DNA from: Nocardioides psychrotolerans
GTDB taxonomy: Bacteria; Actinomycetota; Actinomycetes; Propionibacteriales; Nocardioidaceae
Direction: 5' to 3'
Assembly (NCBI RefSeq): GCF_900113685.1
Contig: NZ_FOQG01000004.1
Coordinates: forward strand, 234,479-298,478
Length of the DNA: 64,000 bases
Part shown: positions 1 through 7,057 of the stretch, in pieces
Layout of the letters: each line of letters opens with the position of its first letter
Numbering within the stretch: the first letter of the stretch is position 1
Translations under genes and position numbers: made by a program
Notes under the pieces: model-generated
What the model saw: the letters and a program-made list of their open reading frames with translations, nothing else
The model's database searches: none
Told to the model about the DNA's origin: nothing

Positions 1-651
1 GCACGCACCCTCGTCCTGCTTCGCCACGGCCGGACCGCGTGGAACCAGGCGCGCCGCATCCAGGGCCACGCCGACGCCGAGCTCGACGAGACCGGCCACG
101 CGCAGGCGCAGGCCGTCGCGCAGCACGTCGCCGCGCTGCGACCGGTGCACCTGTGGACCTCCGACCTGACCCGGGCGGCCACGACGGCGTCGTACGTCGC
201 TCGGGCGTGCGGCCTGGAGGCGGTCGCCGACGCGCGCCTGCGGGAGTACGCCCTGGGCTCGCGCGAGGGGTGGACCCACGACGACTACGCCGCGCGGCAC
301 CCGGAGGAGTTCGCGGCCTTCCGGACCGGCGATTTCGACGTGGTGCCCGACGGTGAGGGCACGATCGCGGTCGAGAAGCGGATGCGTGCCGCGCTGCTCG
401 ACCTGCTCGACGTGACCCCGCAGGGTGGGCTGTCGGTCGCGGTGTCCCACGGCGCGGCCCTGCGCGTCGTCGTCGCCTCACTGCTGTCCTGGGACGTCGA
501 CCAGCTGCGCACGCTGGGCGCCCTCGACAACTGCGGGTGGGCGCTCCTGACCGAGGTGCCTGCGACCGGTGGCTTCCGGCTGGGTGCCTACAACCGGGTC
601 GCGCCGGCCCGAGGGGGACCCGGATTCGCGTCCCGGATCGGCGTTGGCTAA
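1..651 (+). CDS. Histidine phosphatase family protein, 5' end missing
   Basis: The reading frame is open from base 1 to the TAA at 649-651, so the start lies outside the window. The visible N-terminus holds the RHG signature (residues 8-10 of the visible part) of the phosphoglycerate-mutase-like histidine phosphatases. A second conserved histidine lies in the later SHGAALR segment, and an acidic YALGSREG segment lies between them. These enzymes remove phosphate from small metabolites through a phosphohistidine intermediate. By position beside degV and the com genes it matches the Mycobacterium tuberculosis gene for glucosyl-3-phosphoglycerate phosphatase (GpgP). That substrate is inferred from gene order only. 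Confidence 0.88.
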   Translation, partial: ARTLVLLRHGRTAWNQARRIQGHADAELDETGHAQAQAVAQHVAALRPVHLWTSDLTRAATTASYVARACGLEAVADARLREYALGSREGWTHDDYAARHPEEFAAFRTGDFDVVPDGEGTIAVEKRMRAALLDLLDVTPQGGLSVAVSHGAALRVVVASLLSWDVDQLRTLGALDNCGWALLTEVPATGGFRLGAYNRVAPARGGPGFASRIGVG

Positions 652-695
652 TATTTCGCGAGTTGTCAGGGCTTCGGCCCGGATGACACCCCGAT

Positions 696-771
696 GGGGG
701 TGTGGCGCAGCTGGTAGCGCATCTGCATGGCATGCAGAGGGTCAGGGGTTCGAGTCCCCTCACCTCCACCA
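696..771 (+). tRNA. tRNA-Ala (anticodon GGC)
   Basis: A full cloverleaf can be folded by hand. The 7-bp acceptor stem pairs 696-702 with 761-767, with one G-U pair. A GCGC D-stem, a 5-bp anticodon stem TCTGC/GCAGA around a loop carrying GGC, and a T-arm with GGTTCGAGTCC follow. The discriminator A (768) and the CCA end (769-771) are encoded. GGC reads alanine codons GCC and GCT, and GCC is heavily used here. It lies 44 bases after the phosphatase stop codon. Confidence 0.96.
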
Positions 772-775
772 TCAC

Positions 776-802
776 GAGGCGGTCTCCTGCTGGGGCCGCC
801 TC
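776..802. terminator. Hairpin between tRNA-Ala and a convergent gene
   Basis: GAGGCGGTC (776-784) pairs with GGCCGCCTC (794-802) around a 9-base loop, with one T-G pair. It begins 4 bases after the tRNA CCA and 22 bases before the stop codon of the convergent thioesterase gene. It could therefore end transcription from both sides. There is no T-tract. Confidence 0.5.
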
Positions 803-824
803 GGGTGCATTTCGGCGCCCTCCC

Positions 825-1670
825 TCAGGACGTCGTACGACGGGTCCCGTCGTCGTCGTAGGAGATGCCGCCCATGTCGACCACGCGCCGCGCGTTGGCC
901 AGGGCCGTGACGACGCAGGTGCCGAGCGGGCCGCTGCGGTCGAACATCGCGGCGGTGCCGACGGAGATGCCGTCCTGCTCCACGCGGTCGACCGCGGACA
1001 GGCCGATCTCGACGCCGACCGGCGGACGGACGAGCGTGAGGGTGATGTCGGTGTTGATGTATTCCACCCCATGGCTGCCCCAGTTGGTGACGAGGCTGGC
1101 GCCGTCCGCGATCGCAGCGGCGGCCTGGAAGGGCGTGATGGCCTCGCCGGCGACGACCGGGATCGCGGAGTTCCACGACTGCTTGCGCGACCCGTTCTGG
1201 TGCTGGCCGAAGTCCTGCGTCCAGCCGACCTCGGAGTGGAAGTAGGGCACGTGGGGCTCGTCGGTCGGGGGAGCGACGTCGTGCGGGGGCGGGGCGGGGC
1301 GCTCGTCGGGGCCCCACACCTCGCCCCCGGTCGAGGCCGTCGGCTTCAGGAAGACCGCGCTGGCCCGGGCCACCCGCTCGCCCGACTGCGTCATCGTCGC
1401 GTCGACCAGGCAGATCCGGGAGCCCTCGCGCACCACCTGGGTGCTGACCTCGCAGGGCTGCATCCGCGCGGCACGGAACAGGTCGACGGTGTAGCGGGTC
1501 GGTTGGAGGTCGTCGCGACCGAGTGCGGTCACGGCTCGCTCGAGGGCACGTCCCAGGGCGCCGCTGACCGCCACGCCGTGCATCTGGTCGCTGCTCCACA
1601 TGCTCTGGGCCATGGAGGTCGGGACGAGGGTGTCGCCCTCGGGGGCGAAGAAGGCGAGAGAGGGGTCCAC
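825..1670 (-). CDS. Acyl-CoA thioesterase family protein (double hotdog)
   Basis: The protein is about 281 aa and resembles the actinobacterial thioesterases built from two hotdog folds (4HBT_3 type). It has an N-terminal half with SMAQSMWSS and the RYTVDLFRAARMQP segment, then a C-terminal half with a GVEYINTDITL segment. Such enzymes hydrolyse acyl-CoA esters in the cytoplasm. The open frame runs much further upstream, but that part is low-complexity and crosses the divergent gene. I therefore place the start at the GTG at 1670. No clear ribosome site precedes it, so the start is uncertain. It lies beside an acyl-CoA ligase gene, which fits lipid metabolism. Confidence 0.78.
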   Translation of the reverse strand: MDPSLAFFAPEGDTLVPTSMAQSMWSSDQMHGVAVSGALGRALERAVTALGRDDLQPTRYTVDLFRAARMQPCEVSTQVVREGSRICLVDATMTQSGERVARASAVFLKPTASTGGEVWGPDERPAPPPHDVAPPTDEPHVPYFHSEVGWTQDFGQHQNGSRKQSWNSAIPVVAGEAITPFQAAAAIADGASLVTNWGSHGVEYINTDITLTLVRPPVGVEIGLSAVDRVEQDGISVGTAAMFDRSGPLGTCVVTALANARRVVDMGGISYDDDGTRRTTS

Positions 1671-1755
1671 GGACGTGACGCTAGTGGGCCGGTGACAGCA
1701 GGGCTCCGGAGGTCTAGGTTGCGACACAGGTGGGGGTCGACGAGAGGCAGGGAAC

Positions 1756-2121
1756 ATGCGAGCACTACTCGTGGGAGCGGCGGTCATGGCCGTGATGCTC
1801 CCGACCGCTCTCGCGGCGCAGGCAGCAGCGCCACGAGCGCCGGTGACGGTCACGATCAGGGCCGAGGGGACCGACCTGTCCGGGACGGTCTCCAGCGCCA
1901 AGCCGCTCAGGTGCGCGGCCAACCGGACGGTCAAGCTCTACAAGCTCATCGATGGCGAGCCGCACCTCTGGGCCAACGACACGACCGAGAAGCAGGGCGG
2001 GAAGTACGTCTGGTCGACCGGCAACACGGGCACGCCGGGTCGCTACTACGCCAAGGTCGGCGCCAAGCCCGGTTGTCGGGGCGACGTGAGCCCGACGATC
2101 CGGGTGATGCCCAGCTCTTGA
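1756..2121 (+). CDS. Small secreted protein of unknown function
   Basis: This 121-aa protein starts with Met-Arg, then a hydrophobic stretch of about 18 residues and an Ala-X-Ala cleavage region (LAAQAAA), so it should be exported by Sec. The mature part of about 95 aa is rich in small and charged residues. Its two cysteines (in LRCAAN and GCRGD) could form a disulfide. The VTVTIRAEGTDLSGTV start suggests an all-beta, Ig-like fold. A purine-rich AGGCAGGGA lies just before the ATG. I do not recognise the family. It is divergent from the thioesterase gene and 102 bases upstream of the acyl-CoA ligase gene. Confidence 0.75.
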   Translation: MRALLVGAAVMAVMLPTALAAQAAAPRAPVTVTIRAEGTDLSGTVSSAKPLRCAANRTVKLYKLIDGEPHLWANDTTEKQGGKYVWSTGNTGTPGRYYAKVGAKPGCRGDVSPTIRVMPSS

Positions 2122-2181
2122 CGCGAGTCAAAGAAGATCGGGAAGGGCATACCCCCCGGGGTGTGACGGACGCTACAGTTC

Positions 2182-2195
2182 TGCAACTTGTTCTA
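2182..2195. promoter_or_regulatory. KstR-like operator upstream of the acyl-CoA ligase
   Basis: TGCAACTTGTTCTA fits the consensus TNNAACNNGTTNNA of KstR, the TetR-type repressor of cholesterol catabolism in mycobacteria and rhodococci, at every fixed position. It lies 28 bases before the ligase ATG, where a bound repressor would block transcription. The consensus is established knowledge. Binding here is inference, and no kstR gene is in the window apart from an unassigned TetR gene at 10240. Confidence 0.6.
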
Positions 2196-2223
2196 GTTTT
2201 GGCCGTCCCGCCCAGGAGTTCGC

Positions 2224-3864
2224 ATGCCCGGCTTCAACCTCTCGACCGTCTTCGACACCGTCGCCCGTGCCGTCCCGGACCAGGAGGTGCTGGTCTGGCG
2301 TGACCGGCGCTTCACCTACGCCGGGATCAATGCGCGGATGGACGGCGTCGCCCACTTCCTGGTCTCGCAAGGCCTCGGCTGCCACACCGAGCGTGGCGCG
2401 CTGGCCGGCCACGAGTCCGGCCAGCACCACCTCGGGATCTACCTGCGCAACGGCAACGAGTACCTCGAGGCGCTGGTGGGCGCCTGGCGCGCCCGCGTGG
2501 CGCCGTACAACATCAACTACCGCTACGTGGAGGAGGAGCTGCACTACCTCCTCGAGGACGCCTCGACCGACGCGCTGCTCTACCACGCCGAGTTCGCCCC
2601 CCAGGTGGCTGCGTTGCGCGAGCACCTGCCCGGGTTGAAGGTGCTGATCCAGGTCGAGGACGAGAGCGGCAACGAGCTGCTGCCCGGTGCCGTGGCCTAC
2701 GAGTCGATCGTGACCACCCCGGCCCCCGAGCAGGCCATGCCCGTGCCCGACGGCGACGACCTGTTCGTCATGTACACCGGCGGCACCACGGGGATGCCCA
2801 AGGGCGTCGTATGGCGCCAGGACGACGTGTTCATCTCCGCCATGGGTGGCCTGCCCTTCGGCACGACGACGCCCTACTCGTCGTACGACGAGATCGCCAA
2901 GGCCGCGACCGACGCCAATGGCGGCGTCACCCTGCTGATGCTGCCGCCGTTCATGCACGGGGCGGCGCAGTGGTCGGCCTTCCACATGATCACCACCGGC
3001 GGCAAGATCGTGATCCCCGACAACGTGCACCGCATGGACCCGGTCGACGCGCTGGAGACGGCGATCCGCGAGAAGTGCCTGAGCATCCCGGTCGTCGGTG
3101 ACGCGGTCGCGCGGCCGCTGGTGGAGGAGCTCGAGCGCGGCGACTACGACATGTCCGGGGTGGCGGCCTTCAGCAACGGCGGGGCGCCGATGTCGCCGAC
3201 CATCCGCACGCGCCTGCTCGAGGCGCTGCCGCACATCATGCTGCTCGACGCGGTGGGCTCCTCGGAGACCGGCATCCAGATGAACCACTACTCCGCCAAG
3301 GGCGCGGAGGCCGACACCGCGATCTTCAACCCACAGAGCGACACGACCGTCGTCAGCGCCGACCTCACGCGGCGCTCCGAGCCCGGCGAGAAGGGCGGCT
3401 GGCTGGCCCGCCGCGGTCGGATCCCGCTGGGCTACCTCGGCGATGCCGACAAGACGGCCCGCACGTTCCCCGAGATCGAGGGCATCCGCTGGTCGGTGCC
3501 CGGTGACCGCGCCAACCTGCTCGAGGACGGGCGCGTGCACCTGCTCGGCCGTGACGGCGTCACCGTCAACTCCGGCGGCGAGAAGATCTTCGTCGAAGAG
3601 GTCGAGCGCGCGGTCGCCGCCCACCCGGCCGTCCGCGACGTCGTGTGCGTCGGTCGGCCCTCCGAGCGTTGGGGCAGCGAGGTCGTCGCGGTCGTCCAGG
3701 TCGCCGACGGTGTCGAGGTCACCGACGAGGAGATCCTCGCCGAGGCCGCCATCCACGTCGCCCGCTACAAGGTCCCCAAGGCCATCGTGCGCGTCGGCGA
3801 GATGGAGCGTTCCCCCTCCGGCAAGGCCGACTACCGCTGGGCCAAGGAGCAGGTCGCGGAGTGA
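2224..3864 (+). CDS. Acyl-CoA ligase, FadD19/FadD17-like
   Basis: This 546-aa ANL-superfamily ligase would activate a carboxylic acid with ATP and join it to CoA. The AMP-binding P-loop-like motif YTGGTTGMPKG starts at Tyr184. GSSETG and a GDR motif follow, and the catalytic lysine region PSGKADYRW is near the C-terminus. The stretch after the P-loop (VVWR) and the ending DYRWAKEQ closely resemble my memory of mycobacterial FadD19, a steroid side-chain ligase. The ATG has a good ribosome site (CAGGAG, 6 bases upstream). The KstR-like operator supports a role in steroid or branched fatty acid catabolism, but the substrate is not proven. Confidence 0.88.
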   Translation: MPGFNLSTVFDTVARAVPDQEVLVWRDRRFTYAGINARMDGVAHFLVSQGLGCHTERGALAGHESGQHHLGIYLRNGNEYLEALVGAWRARVAPYNINYRYVEEELHYLLEDASTDALLYHAEFAPQVAALREHLPGLKVLIQVEDESGNELLPGAVAYESIVTTPAPEQAMPVPDGDDLFVMYTGGTTGMPKGVVWRQDDVFISAMGGLPFGTTTPYSSYDEIAKAATDANGGVTLLMLPPFMHGAAQWSAFHMITTGGKIVIPDNVHRMDPVDALETAIREKCLSIPVVGDAVARPLVEELERGDYDMSGVAAFSNGGAPMSPTIRTRLLEALPHIMLLDAVGSSETGIQMNHYSAKGAEADTAIFNPQSDTTVVSADLTRRSEPGEKGGWLARRGRIPLGYLGDADKTARTFPEIEGIRWSVPGDRANLLEDGRVHLLGRDGVTVNSGGEKIFVEEVERAVAAHPAVRDVVCVGRPSERWGSEVVAVVQVADGVEVTDEEILAEAAIHVARYKVPKAIVRVGEMERSPSGKADYRWAKEQVAE

Positions 3865-3882
3865 CTTCGTCGTGGAGTGACT

Positions 3883-4482
3883 TCAGCGGCCGAAGCGCAT
3901 CCGGAAGTCCTCGGCGACCACGCTGGTCAGCGGGCGGCCGGCGCGGAGCCAGGCGAGGGGGCCGTCGGGGGACAGGTCCCAGTGGGCGGCGGCCGGCCGA
4001 AGCCGTCCCGAGGCCCGGATCGGGTTGGCGACGGTGCGCTCGCCCAGCGTCTGCACGACGCTGCCGCGCAGCGGGAACGGGAGCGGCACGCCGGGCACGC
4101 GCCGTGGCGTGAACGACGCGCTGGCGATCGGCCCGCCCTCGGTCCCAGCGGCGAGACCGTCGAAGCTCGCCAGGTCCTTGGGGATGCCCCACAGGCCACG
4201 GCCGCCGAGCATCGAGGTCTCGCTGTCGACCCAGATGTCGGTGATCGACAGGCCGACCCGGCGCCCGTGGCGCACGACGACAGCGGCGAGAAGCTCGTCG
4301 TAGGACATCAGCCCGGCCGCGGAGTAGGCGACGAACGCGGTCGACACGATGGCGCGACCCCGCACCGTCACCGGCGTTGCACTGAACGGGAGCGCCGGGA
4401 GCGCCGAGGTGGGGACCGCCCAGGTCGTCAGGTGGCCGGTGCCCGCGAGGTCCCACGGCTCCGGGGGGTAGGGCGTGCTCAC
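3883..4482 (-). CDS. Acetoacetate decarboxylase family protein
   Basis: The protein has 199 aa, starting at a GTG that overlaps the stop codon of the upstream monooxygenase gene by 4 bases (GTGA), so the two are translationally coupled. The segment GLWGIPKDLASF carries the lysine (about Lys102) that corresponds to the Schiff-base lysine of acetoacetate decarboxylase. The family also contains non-decarboxylating aldolase and dehydratase members, so the reaction cannot be fixed. It is convergent with the acyl-CoA ligase gene, with only 18 bases between stops. Pairing with a Baeyer-Villiger enzyme suggests handling of a keto compound. Confidence 0.82.
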   Translation of the reverse strand: MSTPYPPEPWDLAGTGHLTTWAVPTSALPALPFSATPVTVRGRAIVSTAFVAYSAAGLMSYDELLAAVVVRHGRRVGLSITDIWVDSETSMLGGRGLWGIPKDLASFDGLAAGTEGGPIASASFTPRRVPGVPLPFPLRGSVVQTLGERTVANPIRASGRLRPAAAHWDLSPDGPLAWLRAGRPLTSVVAEDFRMRFGR

Positions 4483-5936
4483 GAGATCACCTCGAGCTCG
4501 TCCCAGTCGACCGTCGCTGTGCGCTGCTGGTACTCCGCGACCTGGCCTGGCCAGTTGGTCGTGATGCGCGGTCCGTCGACGTACCAGCTCGAGCAGCCGG
4601 CCCACGCGCTCGTGGAGAGCCGCGACTGCATCTCGGTGTCGTAGGCCTGCGCCACCTCCCGTCGTACGACGACCGCCCGCGCGTCGCCGTCGGCGATCCG
4701 GCGAGCGACCTGGGCGATGTAGGCAGCCTGGGCCTCGAGCATGTTGATGATCGAGCTGCCGCCGAGGTTGGTGTTGGGCCCGTAGACGCAGAACAGGTTC
4801 GGGAAGTCGGGGACCGCGAGCCCGAGGTGGGCGCGGGCGCCGTCGGCCCAGCGCTCGTGCAGATCCGCGCCGCCGACGCCGGTCACGGTCATGGGGGCGA
4901 GGAAGTCGGTGGCGGCGAAGCCGGTGCCCCAGATCAGCACGTCGGCCTCGTGGAGCACGCCGTCGGAGGTGCGCACGCCGGTGGGCTCGACCGCGGTCAC
5001 CTTCTCGGTGACGACGTCGACGTGGTCGCGGGCGAGCGCGGGGTACCAGTGGTTGGAGAAGAGCAGTCGCTTGCAGCCGAGCTCGTAGTCGGGCACCAGC
5101 CTGGCCCGCAGCCCGGCATCTCGGACCTGAGCCCGCAGCCCGAGACGCCACACCGACCTGAGGGCGGCCATCAGCGGCTTGGTGGCGGGGGAGTCGCCGG
5201 CGAGAGCGCCGTTGAAGACCTCGGTCAGCCAGAACCACGAGCGTCGCTCGGTGGCGAGCAGCGCCGGGAAGCGCTCGAACGCGCGGTGGTGCCGGGGGCG
5301 GTAGGCCTGGTCCGGCTTGGGGATCACGTAGGGCGCCGAGCGCTGGAAGACCGTCATCGCGCTGACCCGGTCGACGATGCCGGGGACGAACTGGATCGCG
5401 CTCGCACCGGTGCCGACCACGGCGACGCGCTTGCCGGTGAGGTCGACGTCGTGGCGCCACTCGGCGGAGTGGAAGGCCGGGCCGTCGAAGGTGTCGGTGC
5501 CGGGCAGGTCCGGGATGACCGGGTTGGAGAGCTGACCGACGGCGGAGACCACGAGGTCTGCGGTCCAGGACTCGCCGCCCGCGGCGGCGACGTGCCAGGT
5601 GAGGGCCTGCTCGTCGTAGGTCACGCTCGTGACCTCGACGCCGGTGCGGACCAGGTCGAGGAGCCCCTCACGGGCAGCGGTCTCCTGGATGTAGCCGAGG
5701 ATCTCGGGCTGCTCGGAGTAGCGCCGGCCCCAGCCGGGGTTGGTGGCCCAGGACCAGGAGTAGAGCGGCGACGGCACGTCGCAGGCGGCGCCCGGGTAGG
5801 TGTTGTCGCGCCACACCCCACCGACGCTGCCCGCTCGCTCCAGGACGGTGACGTCGGTGATGCCCTGCTGGAGGAGGGCGCGGGCGGCGCCGAGGCCGCC
5901 GAAGCCGGCTCCGATGATGACGACACGTTTGCTCAT
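4479..5936 (-). CDS. Flavin-dependent Baeyer-Villiger-type monooxygenase
   Basis: This 485-aa protein has an N-terminal FAD-binding GAGFGGLGAA (residues 9-18). The type I Baeyer-Villiger fingerprint FxGxxxHxxxW is exact at Phe150-Trp160. An NADPH-binding GTGASA segment follows. These enzymes insert one oxygen atom next to a ketone, using NADPH and O2, to give an ester or lactone. The ATG at 5936 is chosen because it starts directly with the Rossmann strand. It forms an operon with the overlapping decarboxylase-like gene and is divergent from an AraC regulator gene 71 bases away, which probably controls it. Confidence 0.88.
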   Translation of the reverse strand: MSKRVVIIGAGFGGLGAARALLQQGITDVTVLERAGSVGGVWRDNTYPGAACDVPSPLYSWSWATNPGWGRRYSEQPEILGYIQETAAREGLLDLVRTGVEVTSVTYDEQALTWHVAAAGGESWTADLVVSAVGQLSNPVIPDLPGTDTFDGPAFHSAEWRHDVDLTGKRVAVVGTGASAIQFVPGIVDRVSAMTVFQRSAPYVIPKPDQAYRPRHHRAFERFPALLATERRSWFWLTEVFNGALAGDSPATKPLMAALRSVWRLGLRAQVRDAGLRARLVPDYELGCKRLLFSNHWYPALARDHVDVVTEKVTAVEPTGVRTSDGVLHEADVLIWGTGFAATDFLAPMTVTGVGGADLHERWADGARAHLGLAVPDFPNLFCVYGPNTNLGGSSIINMLEAQAAYIAQVARRIADGDARAVVVRREVAQAYDTEMQSRLSTSAWAGCSSWYVDGPRITTNWPGQVAEYQQRTATVDWDELEVIS

Positions 5937-6007
5937 GGCTCTGAAACTAGGGCTCGCGCAGGGTGTTGCGGGACCCGTGGGCAGTGATCTGATTGATAAT
6001 TCCGGAC

Positions 6008-6988
6008 ATGACGACCGATGGGTCAGCGCTGCCCGCACCAGCAGCCGAGGACTGGGGCTTCCCCCGCTCGTCGGCGGGCACCGCCCTGCTCGTGGAGTAC
6101 GCCGGGGCGCGCGGCGTCGGCGCCGCCCGCGCACTCGTCGGCACGGGCCTCACCTCCGGGTCGCTCACGGCGCTGGTGAGGAGCGGCGGCGAGGTCACCG
6201 CCGCCCAGGAGCTGCGTGTGGTGCGCACCCTCCATCGGCTCCTCGGCGAGGTCGGGCCCGAGGTGGGGCAGCGCTATGACGCCTCGACGTTCGGCGCGTT
6301 CGGCTACGCCATGCTGTCCAGCCGCACCGTGCTCGACGCCATCAGCGTGGCGCTCCGGCTGATCGACCTCAGCTTCGCCTTCGCGATCCCTCGCGCGTCG
6401 CTGGTGGGGGACGAGGTCCACGTCAGCGTCGACGGCGGCGGGCTCCCCCCCGACGTACGACGTCTGCTGGTGGAGCGCGACGCCACCGCGATCGTGTCCG
6501 TGCTGGAGGCGCTCGTGCCAGGAGGTGTGGGGGCGCGGCTGACCTGGATGCCGGACGCGGCCACCGTCGTGTTCGGTGTCGACCAGCTCGAGCGTCCGCT
6601 GCCGCAGCGCAGCGCCGAGCGGCTCGCCCTCGCCGAGCGGATGTGTACCGAGGTCGTCGACGCGCGCCGGGTCCGCCGTGGGTTGGCGCAGGACGTGCGG
6701 GTGCTGATCACCCAGCGGTTGACCGACGGGGCGCCGATGCGCGAGGTCGCCGCGGCGCTGGCCATGGGGGAGCGCACGCTGAGGCGGCGGTTGCTCGAGG
6801 AGGGCGTCGGCTACCAGGAGCTGCTCGACGAGGTCCGGTCCTCGCTGGCGATGGCGCTGCTCGACGGTCGGGTCACGATGCCGGTGGCGGAGGTCGCTCG
6901 CCGGCTGGGCTATGCCGAGTCTGCCAGCTTCATCCGGGCCTTTCACCGCTGGACGGGGCGGACACCGACCGAGGTGTCGCGTGCCTGA
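6008..6988 (+). CDS. AraC family transcriptional regulator
   Basis: The 326-aa protein has an N-terminal effector domain of the Arabinose_bd type and a C-terminal double helix-turn-helix. The second helix-turn-helix ends with the family hallmark SFIRAFHRWTGRTPTEVSR. The ATG at 6008 is preferred over a TTG at 5993. It is divergent from the Baeyer-Villiger monooxygenase operon with a 71-base shared promoter region, so it probably regulates that operon in response to a ketone or related compound. Confidence 0.88.
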   Translation: MTTDGSALPAPAAEDWGFPRSSAGTALLVEYAGARGVGAARALVGTGLTSGSLTALVRSGGEVTAAQELRVVRTLHRLLGEVGPEVGQRYDASTFGAFGYAMLSSRTVLDAISVALRLIDLSFAFAIPRASLVGDEVHVSVDGGGLPPDVRRLLVERDATAIVSVLEALVPGGVGARLTWMPDAATVVFGVDQLERPLPQRSAERLALAERMCTEVVDARRVRRGLAQDVRVLITQRLTDGAPMREVAAALAMGERTLRRRLLEEGVGYQELLDEVRSSLAMALLDGRVTMPVAEVARRLGYAESASFIRAFHRWTGRTPTEVSRA

Positions 6989-7057
6989 CCGCCGCAGGAC
7001 ACCTGCTCGTCACCTCTCTGGTCCATCCGGTTCACCGGGCGCTGGTCGGCTGCGGCC

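Noticed and set aside
702..2303. Long plus-strand open frame of 533 codons across tRNA-Ala, the thioesterase and the small secreted protein genes
   Set aside because: It runs through a tRNA and antisense to a convincing thioesterase, has no ribosome site and has low-complexity Gly/Arg/Val-rich translation, typical of GC-rich shadow frames.
2173..3756. Minus-strand open frame of 527 codons opposite the FadD19-like ligase
   Set aside because: It has the repetitive Asp/Leu/Val/Gly composition of an antisense shadow, and the plus-strand ligase has all family motifs.
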